Shown piece after piece: positions 55,947-64,000 of a stretch of DNA of 64,000 nt. The DNA comes from Granulicella sp. L60 (GTDB lineage Bacteria > Acidobacteriota > Terriglobia > Terriglobales > Acidobacteriaceae). The position numbers were made by a program, and so were the translations under genes. The stretch is taken from positions 652,798 to 716,797 of the forward strand of contig NZ_LMUR01000015.1 in assembly GCF_009765825.1 (NCBI RefSeq), written 5' to 3'. Position 1 is the stretch's first letter, and each line of letters begins with the position of its first letter. Below the pieces are notes generated by a model that saw only the letters and a list, made by a program, of their open reading frames with translations, did no database searches and was not told the DNA's origin.

Positions 55947-58900
55947 ATGCTGGAATTTCCCCCATTTCGCCTGGACCTCGTCAATTGTTGTCTGCTACGC
56001 CGCGAATACAATGGTCGCGAATCGCGCATTCCTCTTGCGCCTAAGACATTTTCTGTCCTGAAATATCTCGTTGAAAACGCGAATCGTCTTGTCACACATC
56101 AGGAACTGCTGGACACCCTTTGGCCGAATACATTTGTGGAACAAGGGGTACTGAGCGGATACATTCGAGATCTGCGAGCAGTGTTAGGCGACAGTCCCCG
56201 TAACCCTCGTTTCATCGAAACTGTGTCGCGCCGAGGATATCGCTTTATAGCTCAGATTCAGCAACAGAATATGGAGCGCGAGAACTTCGTAGCCTCGGCG
56301 TCTCCCAGGCTGGTTGGCCGAGAAGTCGTTTTATCGGTAGTTGAAGGGCGATTTCAATCTGTCCTTCAAGGACACCGGCAGATGGTCTTCATAACCGGGG
56401 AACCCGGCATTGGGAAGACCTCTGTATGTCTTCAGCTATTGGAGCAGTTCGCGGTGGCGAGTATTCCGCCTTATGTGGCATGGGGACAATGTATCGAGGG
56501 ATACGGGGGAAGGGATCCATACTTCCCCATGTTCCAGGCGATAGGGGGGCTTTGCCGGGAGGTTGGTGAGTCGGTAATCCAGACCATGATAGAAAAGGCT
56601 CCCACCTGCATCGTTCAGCTTCCCGAGCTTCTAACCCCACAGGAGCGGGAGGCAGTGCAACGTGACGTGATGGGTGCAACTCCGGGGCGCATGTTGCGGG
56701 AGGTTGTAGAAGCCCTGGAGGCGATCGCCGCAGATCGCCCGCTTGTTCTGTTTCTCGAAGACTTGCAGTGGGTGGATAATGCAACGGTCGATGTCATCTC
56801 CACGATTGCACGTGGTCGCCGTTCCACTCAATTATTTGTCATGGCAACATATCGACCTCTCGATGCTTTTGTGACGAATAGCCCCATCCGGCGGGTGAAA
56901 GAGGATCTGGTTGTGCGCTCCCTTTGTATTGAAGTAGAACTAACTCCTCTTACCCATACAGACATCTCCAAATATCTTTTGTTCTCGGGCGCAGAGCACG
57001 GACTAAATCAAGCTTTAGCCGATGTTCTCTATCGTCTTTCCGAAGGAAATCCCCTCTTTGTTGTTGCAGCGCTTGAGCATGCCCTCGAGCAAGGGGTGCT
57101 CGCTCGAGAGGGCAATCATTTAATGCTCAAGGGATCCTTATCCGAAATGGATCTCACGATACCGAAAAGCCTTCGCCCGCTTGCGGAAGCACAGATCAGT
57201 CAGCTTAGTAGCTTCGATCAGCAGATTCTGGAGGCAGCCAGCATCTCCGGTCCCGCGTTCTCTCCGTTTCTGATCGGTCCGGCCTGCGGAATCGATTGGC
57301 GCGAGGTCGATGACGTTTGCCATAGACTGGGCGACGGAAAACACATCATTCGACCAATCGAGCGCCTTGACTCCGTGGGCACAGCATTTCCAGCATATGG
57401 GTTTGTTCATCTTTTGTACTGGGAAGTCCTCTACCAGCGCCAGGCGCCTGGGCGCCGATCGGAGCGCCATCGCCTGATCGGCGAACAACTCGAACAATTT
57501 CACCATAATCGTCTCGATACAGTTGCCAGCGAACTCGCGTATCACTTTGAACATGCTTTCGACTGGAGCCGAACCGTTAACTATCTGACTCTGGCAGCGG
57601 AGGGCGCTCTGCAACGATATGCTCCGCGGGAGGCTCTCGACCTTCTTGAGCACGCTCTGACTTGTGTCACTCGACTTGCTGACCAAATAAGGCAGACAAA
57701 AGAAGTGGCAATACTTGCACGATTAGCCAGTCTCTATTTCGCGCTCTTTGATCCTCGTTGTATCGAAGCGCACGAGCAGCTTATTCAGAAGACGGCAGCC
57801 TATGGAATGATCGTACCGGAGATTCAGGCCTATCAGGGATTGGCCGCGTGTCTGGCGTGGGTGAGCTCAGAACGGTGCCTAAAGGCTATAGAGCGTGCCT
57901 TAGCTTTATCAGCTGAGGTCGACGATCCTGTAATTCAGACACAGATTCGATTCAACAGCTTATCTTTCCGTGCCTGGGCCGGCGATTGGACCAACAGTAC
58001 TCTTGTTCATTTACGCGAGTCCTTCGAAGCCATCAATCGGCAGGATGATCGGCGACTGGCCACTCCACATTTAGTGGAATATGGCAGGATTCAATGGGCA
58101 TGTTCGGAATACCGTGATGCGCGGCATTACCTCACTTTGGGCATGAAACAGCTGGAGGAGCGTTCAGGCGAACAGAATCCTTTCCTCAGCTCCGCGTACC
58201 AGCAGGCTCAGTTCTTCTTACCGTCAAGTCTTCTCTTTCTCGGAGATCCAGGCGAAGGTTTGAGACAGGTGCATACCTTTATCGAGATGGCAGACAAAAA
58301 CGGAGATACCTTTCCCGCCCAGGTTCTTCGTCTGAACCGGGCATGGATACATCTGAACCTGATGGACTTTTCAGGCGTCGTGAAGCAGTGTGATCTTTAC
58401 GCTGATGACAAAGGCAATTTCGGCGACAGTTTCAAGTTTCTTTCGCGGAGCAGATTGATTCTGGTCGGTTCGGCTAAGGTTGGACTGAGACTTCATGAGG
58501 AAGCCCTCGATCTTCTCTTGCGGGCACGGAGCGAGATGGAAAACCAGACTGTCATGCTTGACTGGTACCTCCGTTTGCCTCTCCAATGTGCGCTTGCGGA
58601 GATGTGGCTTGAGCAGAAGGTGCTGGCGAATGCGCGTGAGGAAGCGGATATGTTCCTCGGCACCGCGCTGTCGACCGCGGAGCGGACTTGGCAGGCTCTG
58701 GCCTGGGATATGGATGCCAGAATCTCGATTGCAGAAAACGACCGAAAGCGTGCCGAACGTTCGATTTCGATGGGCCTTGACCTAGTGAACGGGCATCAGC
58801 TGCCATTGGCAGCCTGGCGCGTCTACGCCACCGCTTCTGTGCTTCACCGGTCTGATCATGCTCGGATGATGAGAGAAAATATCCTCCAAATTGCGAGTTC

Positions 58901-58994
58901 GTTCCCCGAGAGCCATCCTCTGCGTGCCGCATTTCTTTCCTCGAGAGCTGTTTCTGCGGTCCTGCCCGAGAACGATATCGTGCGCCTTCTGTAG
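55947..58994 (+). CDS. winged-helix/AAA ATPase/TPR regulator
   Basis: A 1015-residue multidomain regulator. Residues ~1-100 are an OmpR-type winged helix without a receiver (FETVS RRGYRFIA at its end, as in CadC). Residues ~120-470 are an AAA_16-type NTPase: Walker A FITGEPGIGKTSVC, Walker B PLVLFLEDLQWVD. The rest (~520-1000) is a long array of TPR-like helices. Architecture resembles STAND-type regulators that bind an inducer via the repeats and DNA via the winged helix. The gene is monocistronic; its target genes, possibly the DUF4331/HoxN genes directly downstream, are unknown. Confidence 0.85.
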   Translation: MLEFPPFRLDLVNCCLLRREYNGRESRIPLAPKTFSVLKYLVENANRLVTHQELLDTLWPNTFVEQGVLSGYIRDLRAVLGDSPRNPRFIETVSRRGYRFIAQIQQQNMERENFVASASPRLVGREVVLSVVEGRFQSVLQGHRQMVFITGEPGIGKTSVCLQLLEQFAVASIPPYVAWGQCIEGYGGRDPYFPMFQAIGGLCREVGESVIQTMIEKAPTCIVQLPELLTPQEREAVQRDVMGATPGRMLREVVEALEAIAADRPLVLFLEDLQWVDNATVDVISTIARGRRSTQLFVMATYRPLDAFVTNSPIRRVKEDLVVRSLCIEVELTPLTHTDISKYLLFSGAEHGLNQALADVLYRLSEGNPLFVVAALEHALEQGVLAREGNHLMLKGSLSEMDLTIPKSLRPLAEAQISQLSSFDQQILEAASISGPAFSPFLIGPACGIDWREVDDVCHRLGDGKHIIRPIERLDSVGTAFPAYGFVHLLYWEVLYQRQAPGRRSERHRLIGEQLEQFHHNRLDTVASELAYHFEHAFDWSRTVNYLTLAAEGALQRYAPREALDLLEHALTCVTRLADQIRQTKEVAILARLASLYFALFDPRCIEAHEQLIQKTAAYGMIVPEIQAYQGLAACLAWVSSERCLKAIERALALSAEVDDPVIQTQIRFNSLSFRAWAGDWTNSTLVHLRESFEAINRQDDRRLATPHLVEYGRIQWACSEYRDARHYLTLGMKQLEERSGEQNPFLSSAYQQAQFFLPSSLLFLGDPGEGLRQVHTFIEMADKNGDTFPAQVLRLNRAWIHLNLMDFSGVVKQCDLYADDKGNFGDSFKFLSRSRLILVGSAKVGLRLHEEALDLLLRARSEMENQTVMLDWYLRLPLQCALAEMWLEQKVLANAREEADMFLGTALSTAERTWQALAWDMDARISIAENDRKRAERSISMGLDLVNGHQLPLAAWRVYATASVLHRSDHARMMRENILQIASSFPESHPLRAAFLSSRAVSAVLPENDIVRLL

Positions 58995-59194
58995 GGCTGA
59001 ACGGTCGGCCGCCTGGTCAGCAGGCATTCTCCAGAGAATCTCCAGAACAAATTCACGAATTCGGAGGGCGCCTCCCTTTACCCTCTCTAAGGAAGTGCCC
59101 AGTACGCATACGAATTTCTTGCCTACCTGTTCACTGGCTGAACTAACGCTGTCTGTAAATCTCCGGAAAGTTAAACGAAGAGGTGGCCGCACCT

Positions 59195-60403
59195 ATGCGA
59201 TCAATTGAAAGAACGGATGCTCCTGAATCAAACACAAACGAAATCAAGGAAATGTCGCGTCGGAAGATTCTAATCGGCGGGGCGACCATGGTCGCAGGCA
59301 TGAGTCTATCCCGAGCCGCCTCGGCTCTGTCTACCTTCCGATCCGATTCCACAAACATAAAGGGGAAAAGCATGTCGCATCATCTCGACTCACCTATCGC
59401 TCGGCAGGACCTTCGCCTCGACATCACCGACCTCTATGCATTTCGAGGAGAGACCGGAACGGCGTTTGTGATAAACGTCTGCCACTCCATCGGAAAGCCG
59501 CCAATTACCGGCTACCATCCGGAAGGCATGTACGAGTTCAAGATCGATCTCAACGGCGATGCTGTTGAGGAACTTACCTATCGCTTTACGTTCGAAGAGC
59601 GCGACGCGCAGGGAAAGCAGAAGTACACTATTCGCCGCATCAGCGGCAAAGACGCCGTCGATCCGCACGCGCCCGGTACGGTGGTGGCACACGGAGTGAC
59701 TGACGAAACTGTAACCTCGCCATCAGGACTGCGTGCCTGGGCTGGTCACGCCGGTGACCCGTTCTGGATTGAGCCAGATGTTCTCCATGCCGTTGGCCAC
59801 GCGTTTGAAGATGGGACCAAGGTGGATCTCACGGGGTGGGATCCAAGCAAAGCACACAACTTGTTTGCCGGTCATACCGTGTACGCAATGGTATTGGAAG
59901 TACCCGATGCCGAACTGCTTGCCAGTGCAGGCGACAATCGAAAGATCGGTGTATGGGCTGTGGCTACACTCGCAACGGATGCAGGCGGATGGCGTTCGAT
60001 CAACCGTATCGGACTACCGATGATGCCTCCGCTGTTCGCTCAGTACGACGAAGATTTCGGCAATCGGCTCAATGCCGGACACCCCTCTGAAGACTTCGCA
60101 ACCTACGGAGGGCACATTACCAAGTCCATCGGATCTGTGGTCGCCGCATACGGAACGGCTGAAGATCCGCACGCATACGCCGAGAAGATCGCCCATCGTC
60201 TGTTGCCCAACATGCTTCCTTACACCGTTGGCACTCAAGCATCGCTTGGCTTCGTCGAGTGGAACGGTCGTTCCCTCACGGACAATGCGCCCAATGTCAT
60301 GTTCTCCACCGCGGCGAACACTCCGATCCAACTCGGGATCGGCAAGGAATCGGTTACTTCAAAGCCTCGCAAGATGTTCCCTTACGTTCCACTGGCAGTG
60401 TAA
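59195..60403 (+). CDS. DUF4331 protein with Tat-like signal
   Basis: A 402-residue exported protein. The ATG at 59195 is preceded by GAAGAGG; a GTG at 59183 is less likely. A Tat-like motif SRRKILIGGA (~25) and a hydrophobic stretch precede the mature protein, suggesting export of a folded, possibly cofactor-bearing protein. The DUF4331 core begins MSHHLDSPIARQDLRLDITDLYAF and continues through ITGYHPEGMYEFKIDLNGD, GHAGDPFWIEPDVLHAVGHAF and NRIGLPMMPPLF. Function unknown. It ends just before a strong terminator and the HoxN-type transporter gene. Confidence 0.82.
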   Translation: MRSIERTDAPESNTNEIKEMSRRKILIGGATMVAGMSLSRAASALSTFRSDSTNIKGKSMSHHLDSPIARQDLRLDITDLYAFRGETGTAFVINVCHSIGKPPITGYHPEGMYEFKIDLNGDAVEELTYRFTFEERDAQGKQKYTIRRISGKDAVDPHAPGTVVAHGVTDETVTSPSGLRAWAGHAGDPFWIEPDVLHAVGHAFEDGTKVDLTGWDPSKAHNLFAGHTVYAMVLEVPDAELLASAGDNRKIGVWAVATLATDAGGWRSINRIGLPMMPPLFAQYDEDFGNRLNAGHPSEDFATYGGHITKSIGSVVAAYGTAEDPHAYAEKIAHRLLPNMLPYTVGTQASLGFVEWNGRSLTDNAPNVMFSTAANTPIQLGIGKESVTSKPRKMFPYVPLAV

Positions 60404-60409
60404 GAAATC

Positions 60410-60451
60410 GATCGACTGGGCCGGAGCCGAGCCCAGTCGATCAACCGTTTT
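60410..60451 (+). terminator. intrinsic terminator after the DUF4331 gene
   Basis: GATCGACTGGGC (60410-60421) pairs perfectly with GCCCAGTCGATC (60431-60442) around a 9-nt loop. Four T residues follow at 60448-60451. The stem starts 7 bp after the DUF4331 stop codon and separates it from the transporter gene, so read-through is likely to be reduced. Confidence 0.8.
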
Positions 60452-60481
60452 CCGGCTGACAAATTCACCGCCGGAGTTCAG

Positions 60482-61531
60482 ATGCGCAGTTCAGGAAACA
60501 ATGCTTTCGGCGACGTGAGGGTCAGAATATTCGGCATTTACGGGCTATTACTGATCTTCAATGTGGGGGCATGGCTCTGGGCTCTGATAGCCTTTCGCCA
60601 TTATCCAGTGCTGTTAGGGACAGCGTTTCTTGCCTATAGTTTTGGTCTGCGGCATGCTGTCGATGCAGATCATATCGCGGCAATCGACAATGTGACTCGC
60701 AAGCTGATGCAGGAAGGCAAGCAACCGGTCGCAGTCGGATTGATGTTTTCGCTTGGGCATTCAACAGTGGTGTTCGTTGGGTCGATAGCGATTGCCTCGG
60801 CAGCTTCGGTGCTTCAGCACCGCGTCGATGCCTTCCGGAGTATCGGTGGGATGATCGGCACCCTGGTATCGACCATCTTCCTATTCGGCATCGCCTTCGT
60901 GAACCTCACCGTGCTGCGTGCCGTTTACCATGTCTTTGTACGTGTCCGCAATGGCCTGCCCTATGTCGAGGAGGACCTGAATCTGCTTTTGGCAGATCGG
61001 GGGTTGCTGGCACGCCTCTTCCGACCAATGTTCTCGATGATCCGGCAGAGTTGGCATATGTATCCGCTTGGGGTTCTGTTTGGGCTCGGGTTCGACACAG
61101 CTACGGAGATAGGCCTTTTAAGTATCTCCGCGACGGAAGCCTCGAAAGGGCTGCCGGTGATGTCCACGCTTGTTTTCCCAGCCCTCTTCGCGGCAGGCAT
61201 GTCACTTGTCGATACAACAGACAACATCCTGATGCTGGGAGCTTATGGATGGGCATTCGTTAAGCCCATTCGGAAGCTCTACTACAACATGACCATCACG
61301 CTCGTCTCGGTGATTGTTGCCGTGGTCGTGGGCGGCATTGAGGCATTAGGCCTATTTGCCGGTCAATTTCATTTTGGCGGAATGTTTTGGGACGCTGTGC
61401 GTAAGCTCAATGAGAACTTTGGAACGCTCGGATACCTCATCGTCGGGTTCTTTGCGTTGAGCTGGATCATATCGGTTGCCTACTACAAATGGCGGCGCTT
61501 CGACGACATCACACTGTTTGAAGGTTCTTGA
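60482..61531 (+). CDS. HoxN/NixA-type nickel/cobalt transporter
   Basis: A 349-residue single-component high-affinity Ni2+/Co2+ permease of the HoxN/HupN/NixA family. The metal-binding signature in TM2 is RHAVDADHIAAIDN (HX4DH), with LGHSTVVF in the next segment and GLGFDTATEIGLL further on. About eight TM segments are present; the length is normal. No urease, hydrogenase or cobalamin genes are in the window. Its middle part (61008-61235) is duplicated in degraded form at 62485-62708. Confidence 0.92.
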   Translation: MRSSGNNAFGDVRVRIFGIYGLLLIFNVGAWLWALIAFRHYPVLLGTAFLAYSFGLRHAVDADHIAAIDNVTRKLMQEGKQPVAVGLMFSLGHSTVVFVGSIAIASAASVLQHRVDAFRSIGGMIGTLVSTIFLFGIAFVNLTVLRAVYHVFVRVRNGLPYVEEDLNLLLADRGLLARLFRPMFSMIRQSWHMYPLGVLFGLGFDTATEIGLLSISATEASKGLPVMSTLVFPALFAAGMSLVDTTDNILMLGAYGWAFVKPIRKLYYNMTITLVSVIVAVVVGGIEALGLFAGQFHFGGMFWDAVRKLNENFGTLGYLIVGFFALSWIISVAYYKWRRFDDITLFEGS

Positions 61532-61657
61532 TGAGCCAAGCCCCGAAGGTGAGCTGCGGGTCGGTGCGAATTGGTTCCGCGAAGCGCGTCCCACAGGCTA
61601 ATAAAGTCAATGCGCGCCGGTTACAACGTTGCCTGGGTGTCCCCGTAACGGAAGAGC

Positions 61658-62260
61658 TTACTTAAGCGCTTGCGTGAGTAAAGGATGTAGCTTCTCCCAT
61701 AAGGAGACAAGCCCGCTTGATACACCAACGGCTTTGCTCAACCCGTCTAGCATCGGACCGATTACGGCGCGCCGACGAGCTTCTTTAGGTTTCGTCAGCT
61801 CCTCAGAAAGCGTCGCTAGCTGCTCCGCCATTTCTCGCTTTTGATCGTCAGCAACAGGCGCATTCGCCAGCGCGTCCGTGAATGCTTTAAGAGCTGCCGC
61901 CAGGTCCGTGTTCCCCTGCTTCTCCGTATTTCCAATCGCTACCGCTATGCTTTGCGCCGAACCGGTAGTGATCGCTCCAACCGTGCTACCCCCCTGCACA
62001 TTCACGCTGTGAATCGTGTTGTATTGTGCAGAAGGCTTGGCAGGTATATTTATCCTCGGGGTTGTAGAGCCTAATCCAACCATCCAATCCATTTCGGCTG
62101 TCACGTGATTTTGGTGCGCGTACAGGAGCCGCAGTTGGTCGTTAGAGGCTTCCAGTTTCGCCGTTTCTGTTTGCTGCAGCAGAGCGTAACAGCCAACGCA
62201 AAGGGGATGATTTGCGATGTTTACGAGGGCCGGTTTTCCGCACTGGTCACAGGAAGACAT
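61658..62260 (-). CDS. zinc-ribbon protein of unknown function
   Basis: A 200-residue protein with a unique layout. N-terminal zinc ribbon CDQCGKPA ... CVGCYALL (~4-26), then a helical stretch, a beta-rich repeat-like segment HSVNVQGGSTVGAITTGSAQSIAVAIG (~83-110), and an Ala/Lys-rich helical C-terminus. There is no signal peptide. The VNVQGG-x-VGAITTG pattern recalls beta-solenoid-like segments seen in several uncharacterised bacterial proteins that sit beside effector domains. I do not recognise the family. It lies on the opposite strand between the HoxN gene and its broken copy. Confidence 0.65.
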   Translation of the reverse strand: MSSCDQCGKPALVNIANHPLCVGCYALLQQTETAKLEASNDQLRLLYAHQNHVTAEMDWMVGLGSTTPRINIPAKPSAQYNTIHSVNVQGGSTVGAITTGSAQSIAVAIGNTEKQGNTDLAAALKAFTDALANAPVADDQKREMAEQLATLSEELTKPKEARRRAVIGPMLDGLSKAVGVSSGLVSLWEKLHPLLTQALK

Positions 62261-62484
62261 GTAGTTGAAGTCTGACAGAAGAACGGCATACAGACCAGTG
62301 TAAATTCATGCTCCCGTGCTTCGAGCCCGTTTGAGATCTTTGAACCCACCGTCTCAGCCAAGGCCGCGCCGATTGATTGGTACCGACAATTTCGGGTTTT
62401 CGGACGTAAGTTCGCTTAAAGAGTGCATTGGTGATTCTTCACTCGATGAAAGCAAGTGCTATGAATTCAATCACAACCAAGCCA
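62261..62484. other. intergenic, nothing firm
   Basis: Upstream region of the zinc-ribbon gene on one side and of the transporter fragment on the other. No promoter or RNA could be identified with confidence. Confidence 0.3.
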
Positions 62485-62708
62485 TGGCACCGCTCTTCCT
62501 ACCAATGTTCTCGATGATCCGGCAGAGTTGGCATATATATCCGCTTGGGGTTTTGTTTGGGCTCGGGTTTCGACACGGCTGCGGAGGTAGGCCTTTTGAA
62601 CATCTCCGCTACGAAAGCCTCGAAAGGGTTGCCGGCGATGTGCGCTTGTTTCCCAGCCTTCTTCGCGGCAGCATGTCACATGTCGATACATGCGACAATA
62701 TCCTGCTG
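62485..62708 (+). pseudogene. duplicated fragment of the HoxN-type transporter gene
   Basis: About 224 bp nearly identical to 61008-61235 of the intact transporter gene. The fragment first reads PMFSMIRQSWHIYPLGVLFGLGF in frame, then an extra T near 62570 shifts it; small deletions follow. No start, no flanking transporter sequence and no complete TM core are present. It is a partial duplication that has decayed. Confidence 0.85.
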
Positions 62709-63324
62709 CACGAAGTGCAGGATGAAAAAATCAAGCAAAGAAATATAACTATTTGTTTTAGTTAGCAGAATAACTACATGTATTGCTTGAGGCTCTGACG
62801 GCATTCAAGATTCCCACTCACCATTCTAAAAACAAATAATCTAGTTCCACAACTATTTGTGCTTGTGGAAGTCATTTGACTCATCGGAGCCAAAGGACAT
62901 CCCAGGTCCCAAGTGGGAGCTCGGTGTCCAGTCAAGCTTTCTCTCGGTTTATCGTCTCGAAGGGTCCTGCACAGCAGGATTGGCCTTCGCAAAAGCGGCG
63001 CGGCGCACTTAGCTCATGCAAGTCAGCTTGGCGCACCTCTTTTTAAAGCCATTGAGAACATAAGAGGGTTGAACATAAGCATATTCAAGAGCAAGCTCAG
63101 ATGTTGCGAGTTCAGCGCTCGATTTTGCCATGGGGTGCAGACGCTGCTGGCTCCGATTTAAGAAGATGATGACGCCAAGTGTGTCGTAGCGACGATTGTG
63201 CTAATTCGACCCCTGCTGTCCGCTGGATACTCTATAGAACCCGGCCGGCACCATTTAAGTAGCCCTATTTATGTCTCATGGTATGCCTGTTGTAGGCTGG
63301 AGAAGAACGTATTGCGAGACTTCT
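62709..63324. other. AT-rich intergenic region
   Basis: A 616-bp stretch with no recognisable gene. It holds a small hairpin CTGCAC-GAA-GTGCAG (62706-62720) and a longer one at 62845-62870, separated by AT-rich sequence. Upstream of the PAS gene no clear promoter was found. Confidence 0.4.
62845..62870. other. hairpin in AT-rich interval
   Basis: TTCCACAA (62845-62852) pairs perfectly with TTGTGGAA (62863-62870) around a 10-nt loop. There is no T-run directly after it, so it could be an operator, a processed RNA or a remnant; no function can be given. Confidence 0.35.
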
Positions 63325-64000
63325 ATGACGGTGCCAGAACGCTGGACAGGTGACGAGTGCCGCAATGTAATGAGCGCAATCCCCGTATACGTGTGGTCAG
63401 CGCTGCCCGACGGCACGGTTGATTTTGTCAATCCTCAGTGGGAAGAGTATACCGGCCTCCCCGGGAGCGCCGCTTTTGGTTGGAAGTGGGCATCGGTAAT
63501 TCATCCTGAGGATGTAGAACGGTACACCTCAGCCTGGAAACTATCGCTTGAGTGCCTCGACCCGTTGGAACAAGAGATTCGCGTTCACGGCAAAAATGGG
63601 ATTTATCGATGGTGGCTCATTCGATGCACTCCTGCTTATGACGAATCCGGCCAGCTCCTGAAATGGTATGGCGCAGGTTTCGATATTGATGACCGCAAAC
63701 GTGTGCAGGAAGAGCTGCAACGTCATCATGAAACCGTTCGTGATCAAATTGAGCAAGAACTTCGCGATACGATCGATGCGATTCCAGTTCTTTGTGGAAC
63801 GCTATCGTCTGATGGAAACGTCGACTTTTTCAACCGGCGCACGCTCGAATATTATGGCCTGTCTTCCGAGGAAATGATTGGTTTTAACTGGAAGAATGTG
63901 GTCCATCCGGATGATTTACCCCGCCTCGTAGCGGCTCAACTTGAATCTTTTCCTGCCGGACGGCCGCTAGACATTGAGACGCGGTGTAGACGGGCGGATG
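63325..64000 (+). CDS. PAS-domain sensor protein, 3' end outside window
   Basis: The first 225 residues of a signalling protein that runs off the window. Two PAS domains of the PAS_3 fold are present: residues ~15-125 (VWSALPDGTVDFVNPQWEEYTGLP ... WKWASVIHPEDVERY ... YGAGFDIDDRKR) and ~140-225 (LSSDGNVDFFNRRTLEYYGLS ... WKNVVHPDDLPR). In-frame ATGs also lie at 63271 and 63283, so the start is uncertain. Such proteins usually end in a histidine kinase or GGDEF domain, which cannot be seen here. Confidence 0.85.
   Translation, partial: MTVPERWTGDECRNVMSAIPVYVWSALPDGTVDFVNPQWEEYTGLPGSAAFGWKWASVIHPEDVERYTSAWKLSLECLDPLEQEIRVHGKNGIYRWWLIRCTPAYDESGQLLKWYGAGFDIDDRKRVQEELQRHHETVRDQIEQELRDTIDAIPVLCGTLSSDGNVDFFNRRTLEYYGLSSEEMIGFNWKNVVHPDDLPRLVAAQLESFPAGRPLDIETRCRRAD

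Noticed and set aside
1..64000. CRISPR arrays, rRNA or prophage genes
   Set aside because: No regularly spaced repeats, no rRNA signature and no phage structural or integrase genes were found.

Overview
The window (64 kb, moderately G+C-rich) looks like a chromosomal stretch of a soil acidobacterium of the Terriglobales kind (Granulicella / Edaphobacter / Terriglobus-like). This is inferred from the protein mix: a pro-kumamolisin S53 protease with bacterial Ig-like repeats and a serine-rich lipoprotein-like tail, a carboxypeptidase-regulatory-domain protein, NHL-repeat proteins, CadC-type winged-helix regulators, many multidrug pumps with their own TetR genes, and an imuA-imuB-dnaE2 mutagenesis cassette. 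No rRNA, tRNA or CRISPR array was seen.

Layout. 1-1172: 3' end of an IS91-family transposase and its flank. 1173-5129: operon of two epoxide-hydrolase-like enzymes and a VOC protein, divergent from a MarR regulator that carries a C-terminal PDZ domain, followed by a decayed hydrolase gene. 5456-16721: a four-gene MdtABC-type RND efflux operon, a DUF4410-like exported protein and a TetR regulator. 16846-28938: an envelope/secretion locus with a carboxypeptidase-regulatory-domain protein, an NHL propeller protein, two divergent secretin-like genes, a very large secreted S53 protease and a CpxRA-like two-component system. Six tandem 10-bp repeats (consensus near WTTTGTCGAG-AAATGTCGAG) are scattered through this locus and suggest a local regulon. 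28949-36400: an EmrAB-TolC-type operon ending in a siderophore-interacting flavoprotein, two TetR genes and a peroxiredoxin. 36521-39236: azoreductase/DoxX operon with its TetR, plus decayed SDR and beta-propeller genes. 39541-45008: imuA-imuB-dnaE2. 45115-48486: an AAA+ ATPase and subtilisin-like protease pair matching the IetAS anti-phage / plasmid-stability system. 48652-54356: bestrophin-like channel, HNH protein, universal stress protein, NamZ-like muramidase, thioredoxin-like protein and a small membrane protein. 54403-64000: IS-end-like repeats, a cysteine dioxygenase-rhodanese fusion, a large winged-helix/ATPase/TPR regulator, a DUF4331 protein and a HoxN-type Ni/Co transporter, an unusual zinc-ribbon protein, a duplicated fragment of the transporter gene, and the start of a PAS sensor protein that runs off the window.

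How the genes work together. Most of the window is environmental-defence cargo: three separately regulated drug/xenobiotic modules (RND, EmrAB-TolC, azoreductase/hydrolases), induced mutagenesis, a phage-defence pair and oxidative/envelope stress functions. Mobile-element ends and four decayed gene fragments mark an accessory, rearranging region. The best candidate for an undescribed system is the 16.8-28.9 kb locus: two orphan secretins, a giant protease, surface proteins and a two-component system linked by a shared tandem-repeat DNA motif.
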